12,870 bases of DNA from an uncultured beta proteobacterium (GCA_903929925.1 CAIYWO010000380.1:1-12870); one strand, 5' to 3'; numbered from the stretch's first letter, positions 1 through 8,598 are shown. Notes: generated by a model not told the origin, from the letters alone. Program-made: numbers and translations.

Positions 1-1724
1 CCAAGCAAGTGCGCGCCAATCTTTAAGATTTGTGGTATTAATTTTTTACATGCCTGTGAAACGGCTCCGCCTGACATCACCAGAGAGCGTGACGCATACG
101 TGCCGCTTGAGTAAGGCGTCTGTGCCGTATCACCGTGAATGACGCGGGTACGTGATATGTCGACGCCTAACACTTCATTTGCGATCTGCGCCAATGTCGT
201 CTCCATGCCCTGGCCATGAGAATGTACGCCGACGCGGATATCAAGACCGCCATCAGGCGTCATGCGAACCATTGCCTGATCAAAGCCCGGAACAATTGGC
301 ATACCCCAGGCTGCAAAAACCGACGTGCCATGCGCAGACTGTTCGGTATAGGTTGCAATACCAAAGCCGATCAGACGTCCATCAGACTCTCCAACATCTT
401 GACGCGATCTGACTGCTTTTAAATCAATCATTTCTAAAGCACGCCGCACACTTGCTGGGTAATCACCACTATCAAAATACTTATTCGCTACGTTCAAGTA
501 CGGCATCTGCTCTGGCTGCACGAGATTCTCTACACGAATCTCCCAAGGTTCGCGGCCCACTTCCTGAGCAATCGCGTTGAGAGTGAGTTCCATCGCAAAA
601 CACACGCCCGTGCGCGCAACGCCGCGATAGGGAACAAAGCCCGGCTTGTTGGTGGCGACGCAACGGGTCACACAGCGATACCCGTCAAACGCATACGGAC
701 CAGGCAGATTACCGACCGCCTGCCCAGGCTCAATTCCGATCGTAAAAGGCCAAACGGAGTAGGCACCACCATCGATCGTAATCTTTGCATCTAGCGCTAA
801 CAAACGACCACGCTTGTCGGCGTACGCAGTCATCTCATAATAATGCTCGCGGGTGTTGGCTCCCGCGGTTAAATGTTCACGGCGATCTTCGATATAGCGA
901 AACGGCTTGCGATAGGTTTTAGCCAGCCAGGCGACACAAAGTTCTTCTGGCTGCAAAATACATTTGTACCCGAAAGCGCCTCCAACGTCTGGCGATATGA
1001 CGCGCAACTGACCTTGATCCAACTGAAGGTATTGCGCAAGTGCGGTACGAATTAAATGCGGCACCTGGGTTGCGCTCACCACAACCAATTGATTTGCAGG
1101 ATGATCCCAGTAGGCCAATACTGCCTTCCCTTCTAGGGGAACCTGACACTGCCGAGCCAAGCTCATCTTGCGATGCACCACGACATCTGCTTTGGCACTT
1201 AACTCATCAAAACGTTTGTCTGCAGAGAGCGTGACAAACACATTATCTTTCCAACCCTCGTGCATCAAATCTGAACTTGCTTGCGTCGAGGTACCAATAT
1301 CGGAATAAACCGGAAGCTCTTGATAGTCAATTTCAACAGTTTCGAGCAAGTCCTCTGCCTCTGCACGCGTAGGAGCATAGGACATCAGAACGGCCTCGCC
1401 GACAAAACGAACCTTGCCACTCGCGAGAGGCGATTGCACAGAAGACTGGTACGTAGGGAGTGACGAATCGGCTGCGATATCAAGCGCACCGACCAAATCA
1501 CGACGTTCAAATACTTGTCCCACCAGCTCAGTGGGTATCCGCACACCTGTAATACGTGCATGGGCCAGGGGGCTTCGCGTGAAGGCAACTTCACTTAACC
1601 CGGGCATTGTCATATCTGCGACAAAGTTTCCCTTGCCGTGAAGATGTCGGACATCTTCTTTGCGCTGCACCCTAGCCCCTATCCCCTGGGGCTTGATCTG
1701 CTTCACATCACCTGGATGACCCAT
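1..1724 (-). CDS. Xanthine dehydrogenase/CoxL-family molybdopterin-binding subunit (partial, 3' end off the left edge)
   Basis: I translated the minus strand from ATG at 1724 to the window edge: 574 codons with no stop. The family normally has about 750-800 residues, so roughly the last quarter, including the catalytic Glu (GGxGE), is outside. Visible family marks are the start QRKEDVRHLHGKGNFVAD (20-37), FTRSPLAHARI (49-59), the molybdopterin motif DVGGAFG (246-252), PYRGVAR (365-371) where the active-site loop lies, and HGQGMETTLAQIANEVLG (503-520). The loop is not the AYRCSFR type of true CO dehydrogenase (CoxL form I), so a hydroxylase acting on a heterocycle or aldehyde is more likely. 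No signal peptide is seen, so it is probably cytoplasmic. It starts 27 bases after the TRAP protein gene, in the same operon. An in-frame TGA lies four codons upstream of the start. FAD and [2Fe-2S] partner subunits, if present, would lie beyond the left edge. Substrate unknown. Confidence 0.9.
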   Translation of the reverse strand, partial: MGHPGDVKQIKPQGIGARVQRKEDVRHLHGKGNFVADMTMPGLSEVAFTRSPLAHARITGVRIPTELVGQVFERRDLVGALDIAADSSLPTYQSSVQSPLASGKVRFVGEAVLMSYAPTRAEAEDLLETVEIDYQELPVYSDIGTSTQASSDLMHEGWKDNVFVTLSADKRFDELSAKADVVVHRKMSLARQCQVPLEGKAVLAYWDHPANQLVVVSATQVPHLIRTALAQYLQLDQGQLRVISPDVGGAFGYKCILQPEELCVAWLAKTYRKPFRYIEDRREHLTAGANTREHYYEMTAYADKRGRLLALDAKITIDGGAYSVWPFTIGIEPGQAVGNLPGPYAFDGYRCVTRCVATNKPGFVPYRGVARTGVCFAMELTLNAIAQEVGREPWEIRVENLVQPEQMPYLNVANKYFDSGDYPASVRRALEMIDLKAVRSRQDVGESDGRLIGFGIATYTEQSAHGTSVFAAWGMPIVPGFDQAMVRMTPDGGLDIRVGVHSHGQGMETTLAQIANEVLGVDISRTRVIHGDTAQTPYSSGTYASRSLVMSGGAVSQACKKLIPQILKIGAHLL

Positions 1725-1751
1725 GCATTTTTCTCACATCAAACGAATGGA

Positions 1752-2846
1752 TTAACGACGTCCAACTGCGGCGTACGTGTAATTATCCAAAGAAGCTTCA
1801 GACAAACGGAACCAGCTGGCCTCGCTTTGTTGGAACGCCTGCCATTGCGGGAAAATTTTCGCAAAATCAGGATTCTTTGCTGACAGCTCAGTCCACAACT
1901 CTTGCGATGCCTTATAGGTTGCATCCAATACGTCGCGAGGGAACAAGCTAACTTTTGCACCACCGCCAATCAGCTTACGCAAAGCGTCTGGGTTCTTGGC
2001 ATCATAGTTCGCAAGCATCTTAAGAGTCTGCTCATTACAGGCGACTTCAAAGGCAGCTTGATATGCAGGTGGCAAGGCAGCGAAGGCTTTGTCATTGACC
2101 ATTGTCGTAATCGAGGCACTTCCTTCGAACCAGCCAGGCGCATAGTAGAAAGGAGCAACCTTATTCAAACCCAACTTCAAGTCGTCATAAGGACCGATCC
2201 ACTCCGCTGCGTCAATCGTACCCTTCTCCAGCGCTGAGTAAATATCACTTGCTGGAATTTGCTGAGGGACTGAGCCGAGCTTTGACAGCACCATGCCACC
2301 GATACCGCCGATTCGAATCTTCAAGCCTTTGAGGTCTTCAACGGACTTAATTTCTTTACGATACCAACCACCCATTTGCACGCCAACGTTCCCGCTCGTG
2401 AAATTGATGATGTTGAATTTTTTGTACACCTCACGCACCAGCTCAAGACCACCGCCGTACATCAGCCAAGCATTATGCTGACGAGCATTCAGGCCATAGC
2501 TCAACCCAGTGTCAAATGCGAGTGCGTTATTCTTACCCAAAAAATAAGTGCTTAACGTATGGTTACACTCAACCGTTCCGTTACTCACAGCATCCATCGT
2601 TTGCGCAGGGGGGAGAATCTCACCACCAGCAAACACACGGATTTCGAATTTTCCGTCGGTGATCTGGCCAACACGCTTAGCAAGCTCTTCAGCCGAACCA
2701 AAAATGGTGTCAAGACCTTTTGGCCAACTTGTAGCCATCCGCCATTTGACCGTGGGTGTACCTTGCGCAAATGCGGGAGCGCCTAGGGTGGCAAGACCGG
2801 CACCAGCAGCGGTAGCGGTTTTAGTGAGAAAGCGACGACGTTGCAT
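1752..2846 (-). CDS. TRAP transporter solute-binding protein, DctP/TakP-like
   Basis: Periplasmic binding protein that captures a small organic acid for a TRAP symporter; 364 residues, the usual size. The N-terminus carries a twin-arginine signal (RRRFLT at 3-8, hydrophobic run, then AFAQG near 25-29). The mature protein has the DctP fold marks: LKIRIGG (175-181) with the conserved Arg178 that in this family binds the substrate carboxylate, and EWIGPYDD (215-222). From recall, that last stretch matches TakP, the 2-oxoacid-binding TRAP protein that uses Glu and Trp here in sodium and substrate binding. A strong ribosome site, AGGAGA, lies 5 bases before ATG. The gene follows hyuB after 83 bases with no clear terminator and precedes the molybdopterin subunit by 27 bases. 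No dctQ or dctM membrane genes are in the window, so they must lie elsewhere. The ligand is probably an acid that feeds the adjacent enzymes; this is inference. Confidence 0.93.
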   Translation of the reverse strand: MQRRRFLTKTATAAGAGLATLGAPAFAQGTPTVKWRMATSWPKGLDTIFGSAEELAKRVGQITDGKFEIRVFAGGEILPPAQTMDAVSNGTVECNHTLSTYFLGKNNALAFDTGLSYGLNARQHNAWLMYGGGLELVREVYKKFNIINFTSGNVGVQMGGWYRKEIKSVEDLKGLKIRIGGIGGMVLSKLGSVPQQIPASDIYSALEKGTIDAAEWIGPYDDLKLGLNKVAPFYYAPGWFEGSASITTMVNDKAFAALPPAYQAAFEVACNEQTLKMLANYDAKNPDALRKLIGGGAKVSLFPRDVLDATYKASQELWTELSAKNPDFAKIFPQWQAFQQSEASWFRLSEASLDNYTYAAVGRR

Positions 2847-2929
2847 ACGAATCTCCTGACGATAAAAGGTAAGTTAAGTGAGCATACTGATAGGTCTAAC
2901 AAAGATCAACAACTCTAACTTTGTGGAAG

Positions 2930-4498
2930 TTAAGGCTTCAAACCGTAACCCCCGCCTCCGGGCAAGGCGAGTTCAAGGGTATCCCCTTCAACCATATCGA
3001 CTACACCCTTAGGATTCTGCACCGGCTGTCCATTCAGAAGCACATGCCCCGTCCGACCAGCCAAACCGCCCTCGATACCCTTCGCAGGGATTCGCGTGCG
3101 TTCCGTTAATAACGACACTCTGAGCCTGCCAGGCCAACGAGACTGAAACGAAACCTTCTGTCCCATGCCACCGGTATGAGCCCCCTCACCGCCAGAACCG
3201 TCAATCAAGCTCTTACTGCGAAAGAGTACGGGCGAAAGCATCTCGGCAACCTCAACCGGCGTGTTGGAAATGTTGGCAGGAAAGCCAGCAGCCGGCGGAC
3301 CATCACGATCACGCATTGCCCCCATCCCACCGTTAAAAAACAAGATGCTAGAAAAAGACGTGCCACGAACGGTGTCAACACCCCGCATTAAGACAGACCA
3401 AAGGGGTGTGCCGCTGTCCGCTTGAACCTTATCAGGCATGACCGAGGACAGTGCATCAAACACGGCTGCTTGCAATTGATGTCCAATCAAATGCCGCGCA
3501 CCCACTGCAGCGGGTGGCTTGGCGTTCACAATCGTACCCTCGGGTGCGATTACTTTGAACAGCCTCGTAAAGCCATCATTATTCGGGATGCCGGGTGAAA
3601 GCAAACACTTAAAGGGGTAGATCGTATAGGCATAGGTGTGGTTAAAGGTCTCGTTGATACCAAACCGTACCTGCCCAGTACTCCCGCTGTAATCCACCGT
3701 GACGCCATCCGCGGTGACCGTCAAGGTTGCCTCAATGCGCACTGTTTCATCCCAGCCATCAGATTCAACGGCGCCACGATAAACACCTGGCGGGATTTTG
3801 CGTAACTCGCGCAGCGCCGCATCCTCTGATGCTTTAAAGATCGCGCCTGCAATTTCTCGGATGTCGGCAATCCCGTACTCTTCAAGTAGCTCGATCAAGC
3901 GGCGCTCAGCAACGCGTAAGGCACCCACTTGCGCTTCGATGTCGCCGCGAACTTGCTGAGGCAGTCGAACATTCGCCTCGAGCATTTGCATCACCCAGGG
4001 ATTGAACTTTCCCTCCTCTGCAAGCTTGACGACTGGAAACCGAATGCCCTCCTCATAGACCTCACCTGCATCTGCGGACCACTGTCGTCCACCGATATCA
4101 GAGAGATGTGCAACCGCCATCGCATACGCGACTAAGTGGCCTTTAAAAAAGATAGGCGCCACCATCGTCGCATCAGGCAAATGCCCTGTACCGATCCAAG
4201 GGTCGTTGGTGAAGAGAATATCCCCAGGCTTTAATTGATCCTGTGGCATGACATTCAGGATACCCTTGAGTGATAAAGGAGCCGTCCCGATAAAGCCAGG
4301 GATGCTCAGCGAGGATTGCGCAACGAGACGCGCTTCGGTGTCGAGCAAGACGCACGCAAAATCATTCGATTCTCTTACCACTGTAGAAAAAGAGGTTCGC
4401 TTAAGCGTTGCACCGGCCTCGTCTGTAATCGCAATCAGACGATTCCAATAAATTTCTAAATCGATGGGACTCATAGCAGTCTGATTTGTCTTTGTCAT
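2930..4498 (-). CDS. hyuB: Hydantoinase B/oxoprolinase family subunit (HyuB-like)
   Basis: Second subunit of an ATP-dependent cyclic-amide hydrolase or related carboxylase; 522 residues, within the range of stand-alone HyuB proteins. Family marks are SPIDLEIYWNRL (10-21), RESNDFACVLLD (42-53), NDPWIGTGHLPDA (98-110), a conserved metal/active-site segment in this family, and the glycine-rich C-terminal LPGGGGYG. The start ATG overlaps the hyuA stop as ATGA, with AAGGG upstream, so the two are translationally coupled; an internal ATG at codon 9 is a weaker alternative. No signal peptide; cytoplasmic. The family covers 5-oxoprolinase, hydantoin and N-methylhydantoin hydrolases, and acetone/acetophenone carboxylases, so sequence alone does not set the substrate. 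The neighbouring PreA-like gene favours a cyclic amide such as a hydantoin or dihydropyrimidine-like ring. A small 6-bp inverted repeat at the stop codon (2916-2932) is too weak to call a terminator. Confidence 0.93.
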   Translation of the reverse strand: MTKTNQTAMSPIDLEIYWNRLIAITDEAGATLKRTSFSTVVRESNDFACVLLDTEARLVAQSSLSIPGFIGTAPLSLKGILNVMPQDQLKPGDILFTNDPWIGTGHLPDATMVAPIFFKGHLVAYAMAVAHLSDIGGRQWSADAGEVYEEGIRFPVVKLAEEGKFNPWVMQMLEANVRLPQQVRGDIEAQVGALRVAERRLIELLEEYGIADIREIAGAIFKASEDAALRELRKIPPGVYRGAVESDGWDETVRIEATLTVTADGVTVDYSGSTGQVRFGINETFNHTYAYTIYPFKCLLSPGIPNNDGFTRLFKVIAPEGTIVNAKPPAAVGARHLIGHQLQAAVFDALSSVMPDKVQADSGTPLWSVLMRGVDTVRGTSFSSILFFNGGMGAMRDRDGPPAAGFPANISNTPVEVAEMLSPVLFRSKSLIDGSGGEGAHTGGMGQKVSFQSRWPGRLRVSLLTERTRIPAKGIEGGLAGRTGHVLLNGQPVQNPKGVVDMVEGDTLELALPGGGGYGLKP

Positions 4499-6615
4499 GC
4501 GGAATGCCCTTGTTTCGCGCCCAGCGTAATCCGCAAGTTCGCGTGTTCATCCAATCTGAAACGATCGCCGGGACCAATCACCACCGTGGAGCCCGGTTGT
4601 TCGATCAAGGCAGGCCCAGCGTAATCCTGACCAAAGCGCAATGCACCACCAGCCATCACCGGCGTATCGACATATACACCCTGATCTGGGAAAAACGCCG
4701 AGCGCATCCGAGGCTCAGCTGAGGCGTCATTCAATCCACCGAGCGAGCCGTCACCCACAACTGTCTCAGGCGCCGGCGCAGAGCCCTCAACGCGCCAGTT
4801 CACCGCTTCAACACGCTGCGCTGTCAGCTGACCACCAAAACGTTGCGCATACGCTTTGGCAAAGGCTGCCTCAATATCGGCTTGCTTTGCCACTGAGATT
4901 GCGGCTGGCAACTCAGTTTCAACTTCGAAACCCTGGCCCACATAGCGCATATCCGCGCTGCGCCGAAAATGTATATCCTTGCTCGCCACACCTGCAGTCG
5001 CAAGCTCTTGGCGCAGCGTTTCCTCCATGCCCTGAAGCAGCGCTTCAGTCGCCGCCCAGTCCATGTCTGCCAACCGTACAAACTTTGTACGAACAAGATC
5101 CATTTTCATTGGGGCAACAAGCAATCCGAACGCAGAGAAGACGCCAGCATTGGCCGGCACTAAAACCTCTTGACAACCACTGCGACGGGCAACTTCGCGC
5201 GCGTGGATTGGCCCAGCGCCTCCAAACGCTAGCAGGGTGTAGCGTCGGATGTCGCGACCGTTCTCAACGGCGTGAATTTTTGCGGCAACTGCCATGTGTT
5301 CACAAACGATGCGGTGGATGCCATTTGCAGCCTCGATCACAGAAATTCCTAATGGATCCGCCACATGTTTTTTTATTGCCTGCTCAGCAAGCTCTAGGCG
5401 TAAGCGGACAGCGCCGCTTAACGTTCCTTGAGGATCTAGATAACCCAGCACCAACGCAGCATCAGTTACTGTCGGCCGTTCGCCCCCAAGACCATAACAA
5501 GCAGGACCGGGACTAGATCCTGCGCTATGAGGGCCGACCTTCAATAATCCGGTCGTATCCACATGCGCAATACTGCCACCCCCCGCACCAATTTCAATCA
5601 AATCAACCGTCGGCAAACGCACGGGCAACCCACTGCCCTTTTTAAAGCGCTCTTGCCGTGCAGCCTCAAACTCTGTCGTGATGGACGGGCGACCATTCGA
5701 AATCAGGCACGCCTTAGCGGTCGTCCCGCCCATATCAAACGCCATCACATCCGCGGTCTTAGCCAGCCTCGCTGCATAGGCAGCCCCGAGCGCCCCCGCG
5801 GCTGGTCCGGACTCCAACATACGGATAGGCATACGCTCGCCCAATTGCCGAGAAATGACGCCCCCGTTGGACTGCATGATGTGCAAGGTCGCGTTCAAGC
5901 CCGCTTGACGCAGACCGTCTTCAATGGCGCTGAGGTAGTGTCCCACCATCGGCATCACACAGGCATTCAACACGGTTGCAACCGAACGCTCGTATTCGCG
6001 CATCTCGCCCAACACTTCGCTCGAAAGCGATACACACAAGTCAGGGGCAACACGCTGTATGACCGCTTTGATACGCTGCTCATGCGAAGGATTGCTGTAG
6101 CTGTGAAGCAAACATACTGCGATCGCCCGCACGCCTGCCTCTTTAAGCTGATGCACGACGCGTTCAACATCCGCGTCATCTAACGGCTGTACAACGGCTC
6201 CTGTGGCATCGACACGCTCCTGCACCTCCATACGCAAGTGACGGGGAATAATTGCGTCAGGACCTGGCGCAGTTAAGTCATAGAGGTCATAGCGCAGTTC
6301 ACGTGCGATTTCCAATACATCGCGAAAACCAGCCGTCGTAATTAATCCAGTGACCGCACCTTTGCGTTCGATCACTAGGTTTGTCACGGCTGTTGTGGCA
6401 CCCACCACCACATCGGTCACTTGCGACAGAGTCAGACCATGCTCTTTGAGCATCACCAACAGTCCGGTACGGATAGGCAGCACAACGTCGTCAACGCCCG
6501 TTAATACTTTCGCTGTCAAGACACTACCATCGGAACCGAGAAGAACCAGGTCAGTAAAGGTACCCCCGATATCGAAAGCGAAGCGGTACTGCAAGGGAGT
6601 TTTTCCAGCTGCCAT
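4495..6615 (-). CDS. hyuA: Hydantoinase A/oxoprolinase family subunit (HyuA-like)
   Basis: ATP-binding subunit of an ATP-dependent hydantoinase/oxoprolinase-type enzyme; 706 residues from ATG at 6615, normal for HyuA. The actin-like ATPase fold shows two phosphate-binding motifs, DIGGTFTD (15-22) and DMGGTTAKA (294-302). These are followed by GAGGGSIAHVD (343-353), VGPHSAGSSPGPACYGLGG (360-378), TVTDAALVLGYL (382-393) and LAFGGAGPIHA near 455-465. The Hydant_A N-terminal domain spans about 10-195 and the core about 205-500. It ends in a 4-base overlap with hyuB and starts 3 bases after the preA-like stop, so the three are almost certainly co-translated. With HyuB it would use ATP to open a cyclic amide ring (hydantoin, oxoproline or analogue) in the cytoplasm. 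Acetone- or acetophenone-carboxylase-like activity is a less likely alternative, because the third small subunit of acetone carboxylase is absent. Confidence 0.93.
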   Translation of the reverse strand: MAAGKTPLQYRFAFDIGGTFTDLVLLGSDGSVLTAKVLTGVDDVVLPIRTGLLVMLKEHGLTLSQVTDVVVGATTAVTNLVIERKGAVTGLITTAGFRDVLEIARELRYDLYDLTAPGPDAIIPRHLRMEVQERVDATGAVVQPLDDADVERVVHQLKEAGVRAIAVCLLHSYSNPSHEQRIKAVIQRVAPDLCVSLSSEVLGEMREYERSVATVLNACVMPMVGHYLSAIEDGLRQAGLNATLHIMQSNGGVISRQLGERMPIRMLESGPAAGALGAAYAARLAKTADVMAFDMGGTTAKACLISNGRPSITTEFEAARQERFKKGSGLPVRLPTVDLIEIGAGGGSIAHVDTTGLLKVGPHSAGSSPGPACYGLGGERPTVTDAALVLGYLDPQGTLSGAVRLRLELAEQAIKKHVADPLGISVIEAANGIHRIVCEHMAVAAKIHAVENGRDIRRYTLLAFGGAGPIHAREVARRSGCQEVLVPANAGVFSAFGLLVAPMKMDLVRTKFVRLADMDWAATEALLQGMEETLRQELATAGVASKDIHFRRSADMRYVGQGFEVETELPAAISVAKQADIEAAFAKAYAQRFGGQLTAQRVEAVNWRVEGSAPAPETVVGDGSLGGLNDASAEPRMRSAFFPDQGVYVDTPVMAGGALRFGQDYAGPALIEQPGSTVVIGPGDRFRLDEHANLRITLGAKQGHSA

Positions 6616-6618
6616 CAA

Positions 6619-7935
6619 TTACCCCTTCACCTTGGATAGCTTGATGCCTCGCTCAAACCCCTTCTCGAACTTCTTGTTCTCAAACACGTCCGGCTTGATT
6701 TGGAAGAACTCTTTGAGGGCTCGCTGCTCCTCGGTTGTCGTGTGCATGGTTGTCGCATCAAACGGACAGGTTTGGGTACACATTTCGCAACCAATGCAAT
6801 TTGCATGAATCGACTCTACGCTACCATCGCCTTGTGCCAAGGCATCATAGAAACAAGTCTGAATACAAATCGTACAGCTCGGATTCTTACAGGCCTCGCT
6901 CGCGATCTCGCTATGCATGCGTGGCTTACGGAACTGTTCACCATAATCTTTTACCGCTTGGCGTGACGCAATGCCTGTCATGGAAGCGATGTCAGGATAG
7001 CCGTGGGTGTCCATAAACGTATCGAGCCCGTTAATCATATTGGGCAAATACTTGATCCCTTTGAGCATCAGTACGGAGCCGACCTGTACCAAAGGTGCGC
7101 CAGTCATGATGAACTCGACGATGTCGCGGTGATCGTAAATACCGTTAGACCCTGTGATCGGCATACCAAGTTCGGTATAGATGCGATTAACCCAACGCAA
7201 CGAGAGCGCCTTCGCCCACACACCACCAATCCCTGCTGGGCCGCCAAGGCGGGGCAAGCCCGTCTCGATATCAACGGAGAAACCTGTGTAGCGATTGGTT
7301 GCCGTGACTGCAGATGCGCCAGCCTCTTTGACTGCGCGCGCGACATCCAACACCCTAGACTGGTCCGGCGTGAGTTTGATCACAACCGGGATCTTGACCG
7401 CCTCACAAACGCGTGCTGTGACCTCGGCCGCAATGTCGGGCTCTTGTCCAATCATCGAGCCACCATGTACGCCGGGCATCATGGCTGGATGAGGACAGCC
7501 AAAGTTCAACTCCACCATGGGAAGCCCACAGTCTTCAATCGTGCGACAAATATCGATCCAGCTCTGCATCGTCTTGCCGCCAGCGCTACCGATGAGATGA
7601 GATCCTTGATCCTGCGCGTACTTATTCAACTCTTTGAGATGTGGGATCCATTCGCGCAGAGGCGTACTCGAATACCCGGAACGACTATAAAAAACAAAGT
7701 TTTTATTGACCTTGCCTTTAATAGGCTCGTTCTTTTCATTCAAGATCGCATACTTTGAGTTCTGCGTCAGTCGCGCCATGTCCTCAATGTCGGTCAGGGT
7801 CTTGATGATCATGCCGCCCGCTCCCGCGTCGACACACTCACGAATCACCTCTGGGCTATTGGTGGTCTCAATCGAGGCAATGACGACCGGATTCTTAAAT
7901 TTGATTCCACAAAAATCTAACGACAGATCAGCCAT
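6619..7935 (-). CDS. preA: PreA-like dihydropyrimidine dehydrogenase/dihydroorotate dehydrogenase-type flavoprotein with 2x[4Fe-4S] ferredoxin domain
   Basis: 438 residues: an FMN-binding TIM barrel (about 1-310) followed by an 8-Fe ferredoxin module (about 345-395). In PreA this barrel reduces the 5,6 double bond of pyrimidines, with electrons coming from PreT. Conserved barrel features are Lys45 in GMIIKT, Asn144 in ELNFGCPH, KLTP (187-190), Asn214 in TATNRYTG and GQEP (163-166). Cluster ligands are Cys349/354/357/361 (spacing 4-2-3, unusual) and Cys380/383/386/390 (2-2-3, normal). The loop position that holds the catalytic Cys in mammalian dihydropyrimidine dehydrogenase (ACGQ) reads MIGQ here, and a Thr after Asn214 is Arg, so the substrate may not be uracil or thymine. 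No preT partner is present. RBS GGAG lies 7 bases before ATG. The gene follows marR by 29 bases and abuts hyuA. The name is by family; the function is uncertain. Confidence 0.88.
   Translation of the reverse strand: MADLSLDFCGIKFKNPVVIASIETTNSPEVIRECVDAGAGGMIIKTLTDIEDMARLTQNSKYAILNEKNEPIKGKVNKNFVFYSRSGYSSTPLREWIPHLKELNKYAQDQGSHLIGSAGGKTMQSWIDICRTIEDCGLPMVELNFGCPHPAMMPGVHGGSMIGQEPDIAAEVTARVCEAVKIPVVIKLTPDQSRVLDVARAVKEAGASAVTATNRYTGFSVDIETGLPRLGGPAGIGGVWAKALSLRWVNRIYTELGMPITGSNGIYDHRDIVEFIMTGAPLVQVGSVLMLKGIKYLPNMINGLDTFMDTHGYPDIASMTGIASRQAVKDYGEQFRKPRMHSEIASEACKNPSCTICIQTCFYDALAQGDGSVESIHANCIGCEMCTQTCPFDATTMHTTTEEQRALKEFFQIKPDVFENKKFEKGFERGIKLSKVKG
6622..6627 (-). promoter_or_regulatory. Ribosome binding site that decides the hyuA start
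   Basis: AAGGGG on the minus strand, lying inside the last codons of the preA-like gene. It is 6 bases before ATG at 6615 but only 3 before the in-frame TTG at 6618. The spacing favours the ATG. Confidence 0.6.
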
Positions 7936-7964
7936 GCTTTTTCTCCAAATCGAATAATTTCAAA

Positions 7965-8567
7965 TCACACAGAATTTTGTTTACGCTTACGACGCGCGTC
8001 TAGCGCGTTCCCGCCCGGACGCAGAGCGGTACGACCACTTTCATTATTTGCTTCAACCAATCTCGCTAACAAGTCGAGAAAAATACGCCGCTCTGCAGGC
8101 GCGAGCGGCTCTAATAGCTGTTGCTGCGACAACTGCATATCCTGTTGATAGCGCTGCACGAATTTTTTCCCTGTAGGCGTTGTGAGGCAGAGCTTGCGGC
8201 GACGATTCAACGGATCAACCACCCGTGAGACCAGACCACGGTCTTCGAGTCGCTTCAAAATTTCTGCGACGTTGGCAGGGTCGAGGCCCATCTCTTCACC
8301 AATCGTCGCCTGATCAATACCGGGTCGCATCATCAACACACTTAACAGCCCAAATTGAATAGGCGTCACTTGCCCGTCTGCGACCTGCTCGATAAACATT
8401 GCGACATGAATTTGATGCAGGCGCCGGATCAAGTAGCCGGGCCGATCCCAGATCGTGTGCGGAGGACTGCTCGCTGGCTTTCCAAAGTCGGCAGTGGGTA
8501 CGACGACCAAGGCCGCCCTACCCTTACCTTCGACAGTTCCCGAGCTCTTTGCCACGCGACGTCTCAC
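7965..8567 (-). CDS. MarR-family transcriptional regulator
   Basis: Dimeric winged-helix repressor, 200 residues from GTG at 8567, longer than the usual 140-160. The MarR core starts at DRPGYLIRRLHQIHVAMF (41-58). The recognition region is TIGEEMGLDPANVAEILKRLEDRGLVSR (88-115) and the wing is DPLNRRRKLCLTTPTG (118-133). Extra parts are a roughly 40-residue low-complexity N-terminus and a basic C-terminal tail (RRKRKQ, 192-197). The start is uncertain: no good ribosome site precedes GTG 8567, and GTG at 8555 would shorten it by four residues. It opens the left operon: preA begins 29 bases downstream. A 21-base palindrome ends 10 bases upstream of the GTG, which suggests autoregulation and control of the catabolic genes. 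MarR proteins usually release DNA on binding an aromatic or heteroaromatic acid; the ligand is probably the pathway substrate (inference). Confidence 0.92.
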   Translation of the reverse strand: MRRRVAKSSGTVEGKGRAALVVVPTADFGKPASSPPHTIWDRPGYLIRRLHQIHVAMFIEQVADGQVTPIQFGLLSVLMMRPGIDQATIGEEMGLDPANVAEILKRLEDRGLVSRVVDPLNRRRKLCLTTPTGKKFVQRYQQDMQLSQQQLLEPLAPAERRIFLDLLARLVEANNESGRTALRPGGNALDARRKRKQNSV

Positions 8568-8577
8568 TCAATCGTTT

Positions 8578-8598
8578 GTATACGAACAGTTCGTATAC
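8578..8598. promoter_or_regulatory. Palindromic operator, probably of the MarR regulator
   Basis: Two 10-base arms, GTATACGAAC and GTTCGTATAC, are perfect inverted repeats around a single central A. The site lies in the 89-base gap between soxA and marR, 10 bases before the marR start. A perfect 10+10 palindrome is very unlikely by chance, and its size fits a MarR dimer site. Two TTGACA hexamers on the minus strand (8610-8615 and 8632-8637) are possible -35 elements, but neither has a well-spaced -10, so I do not call a promoter. Binding here would block transcription or translation initiation of marR and the downstream genes. Confidence 0.75.

Noticed and set aside
1..1724. Calling the left gene carbon monoxide dehydrogenase large subunit (coxL)
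   Set aside because: The loop reads PYRGVAR, not the AYRCSFR motif of true CO dehydrogenase, and the diagnostic C-terminus is outside the window.
152..1883. Several short frames on both strands over the left end
   Set aside because: The minus-strand frame encoding the molybdopterin subunit is open from 1724 to the edge and has clear family motifs; the short frames are its shadows.
2916..2932. Inverted repeat TAACTT-5 bases-AAGTTA at the hyuB stop as a terminator
   Set aside because: The stem is only 6 AT-rich pairs with no T-run after it, and the next gene follows with a good ribosome site, so read-through is more likely.
4641..5516. Long plus-strand open frame (291 codons) opposite hyuA
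   Set aside because: It lies wholly inside the well-conserved hyuA gene, is rich in Gln, His, Pro and Arg as antisense frames often are, and shows no recognisable domain. The same applies to plus-strand frames at 5563-6183, 7003-7758 and 11253-11840.
6616..6618. TTG at 6618 as the hyuA start
   Set aside because: The ribosome site AAGGGG is only 3 bases from TTG but 6 from the adjacent ATG at 6615.
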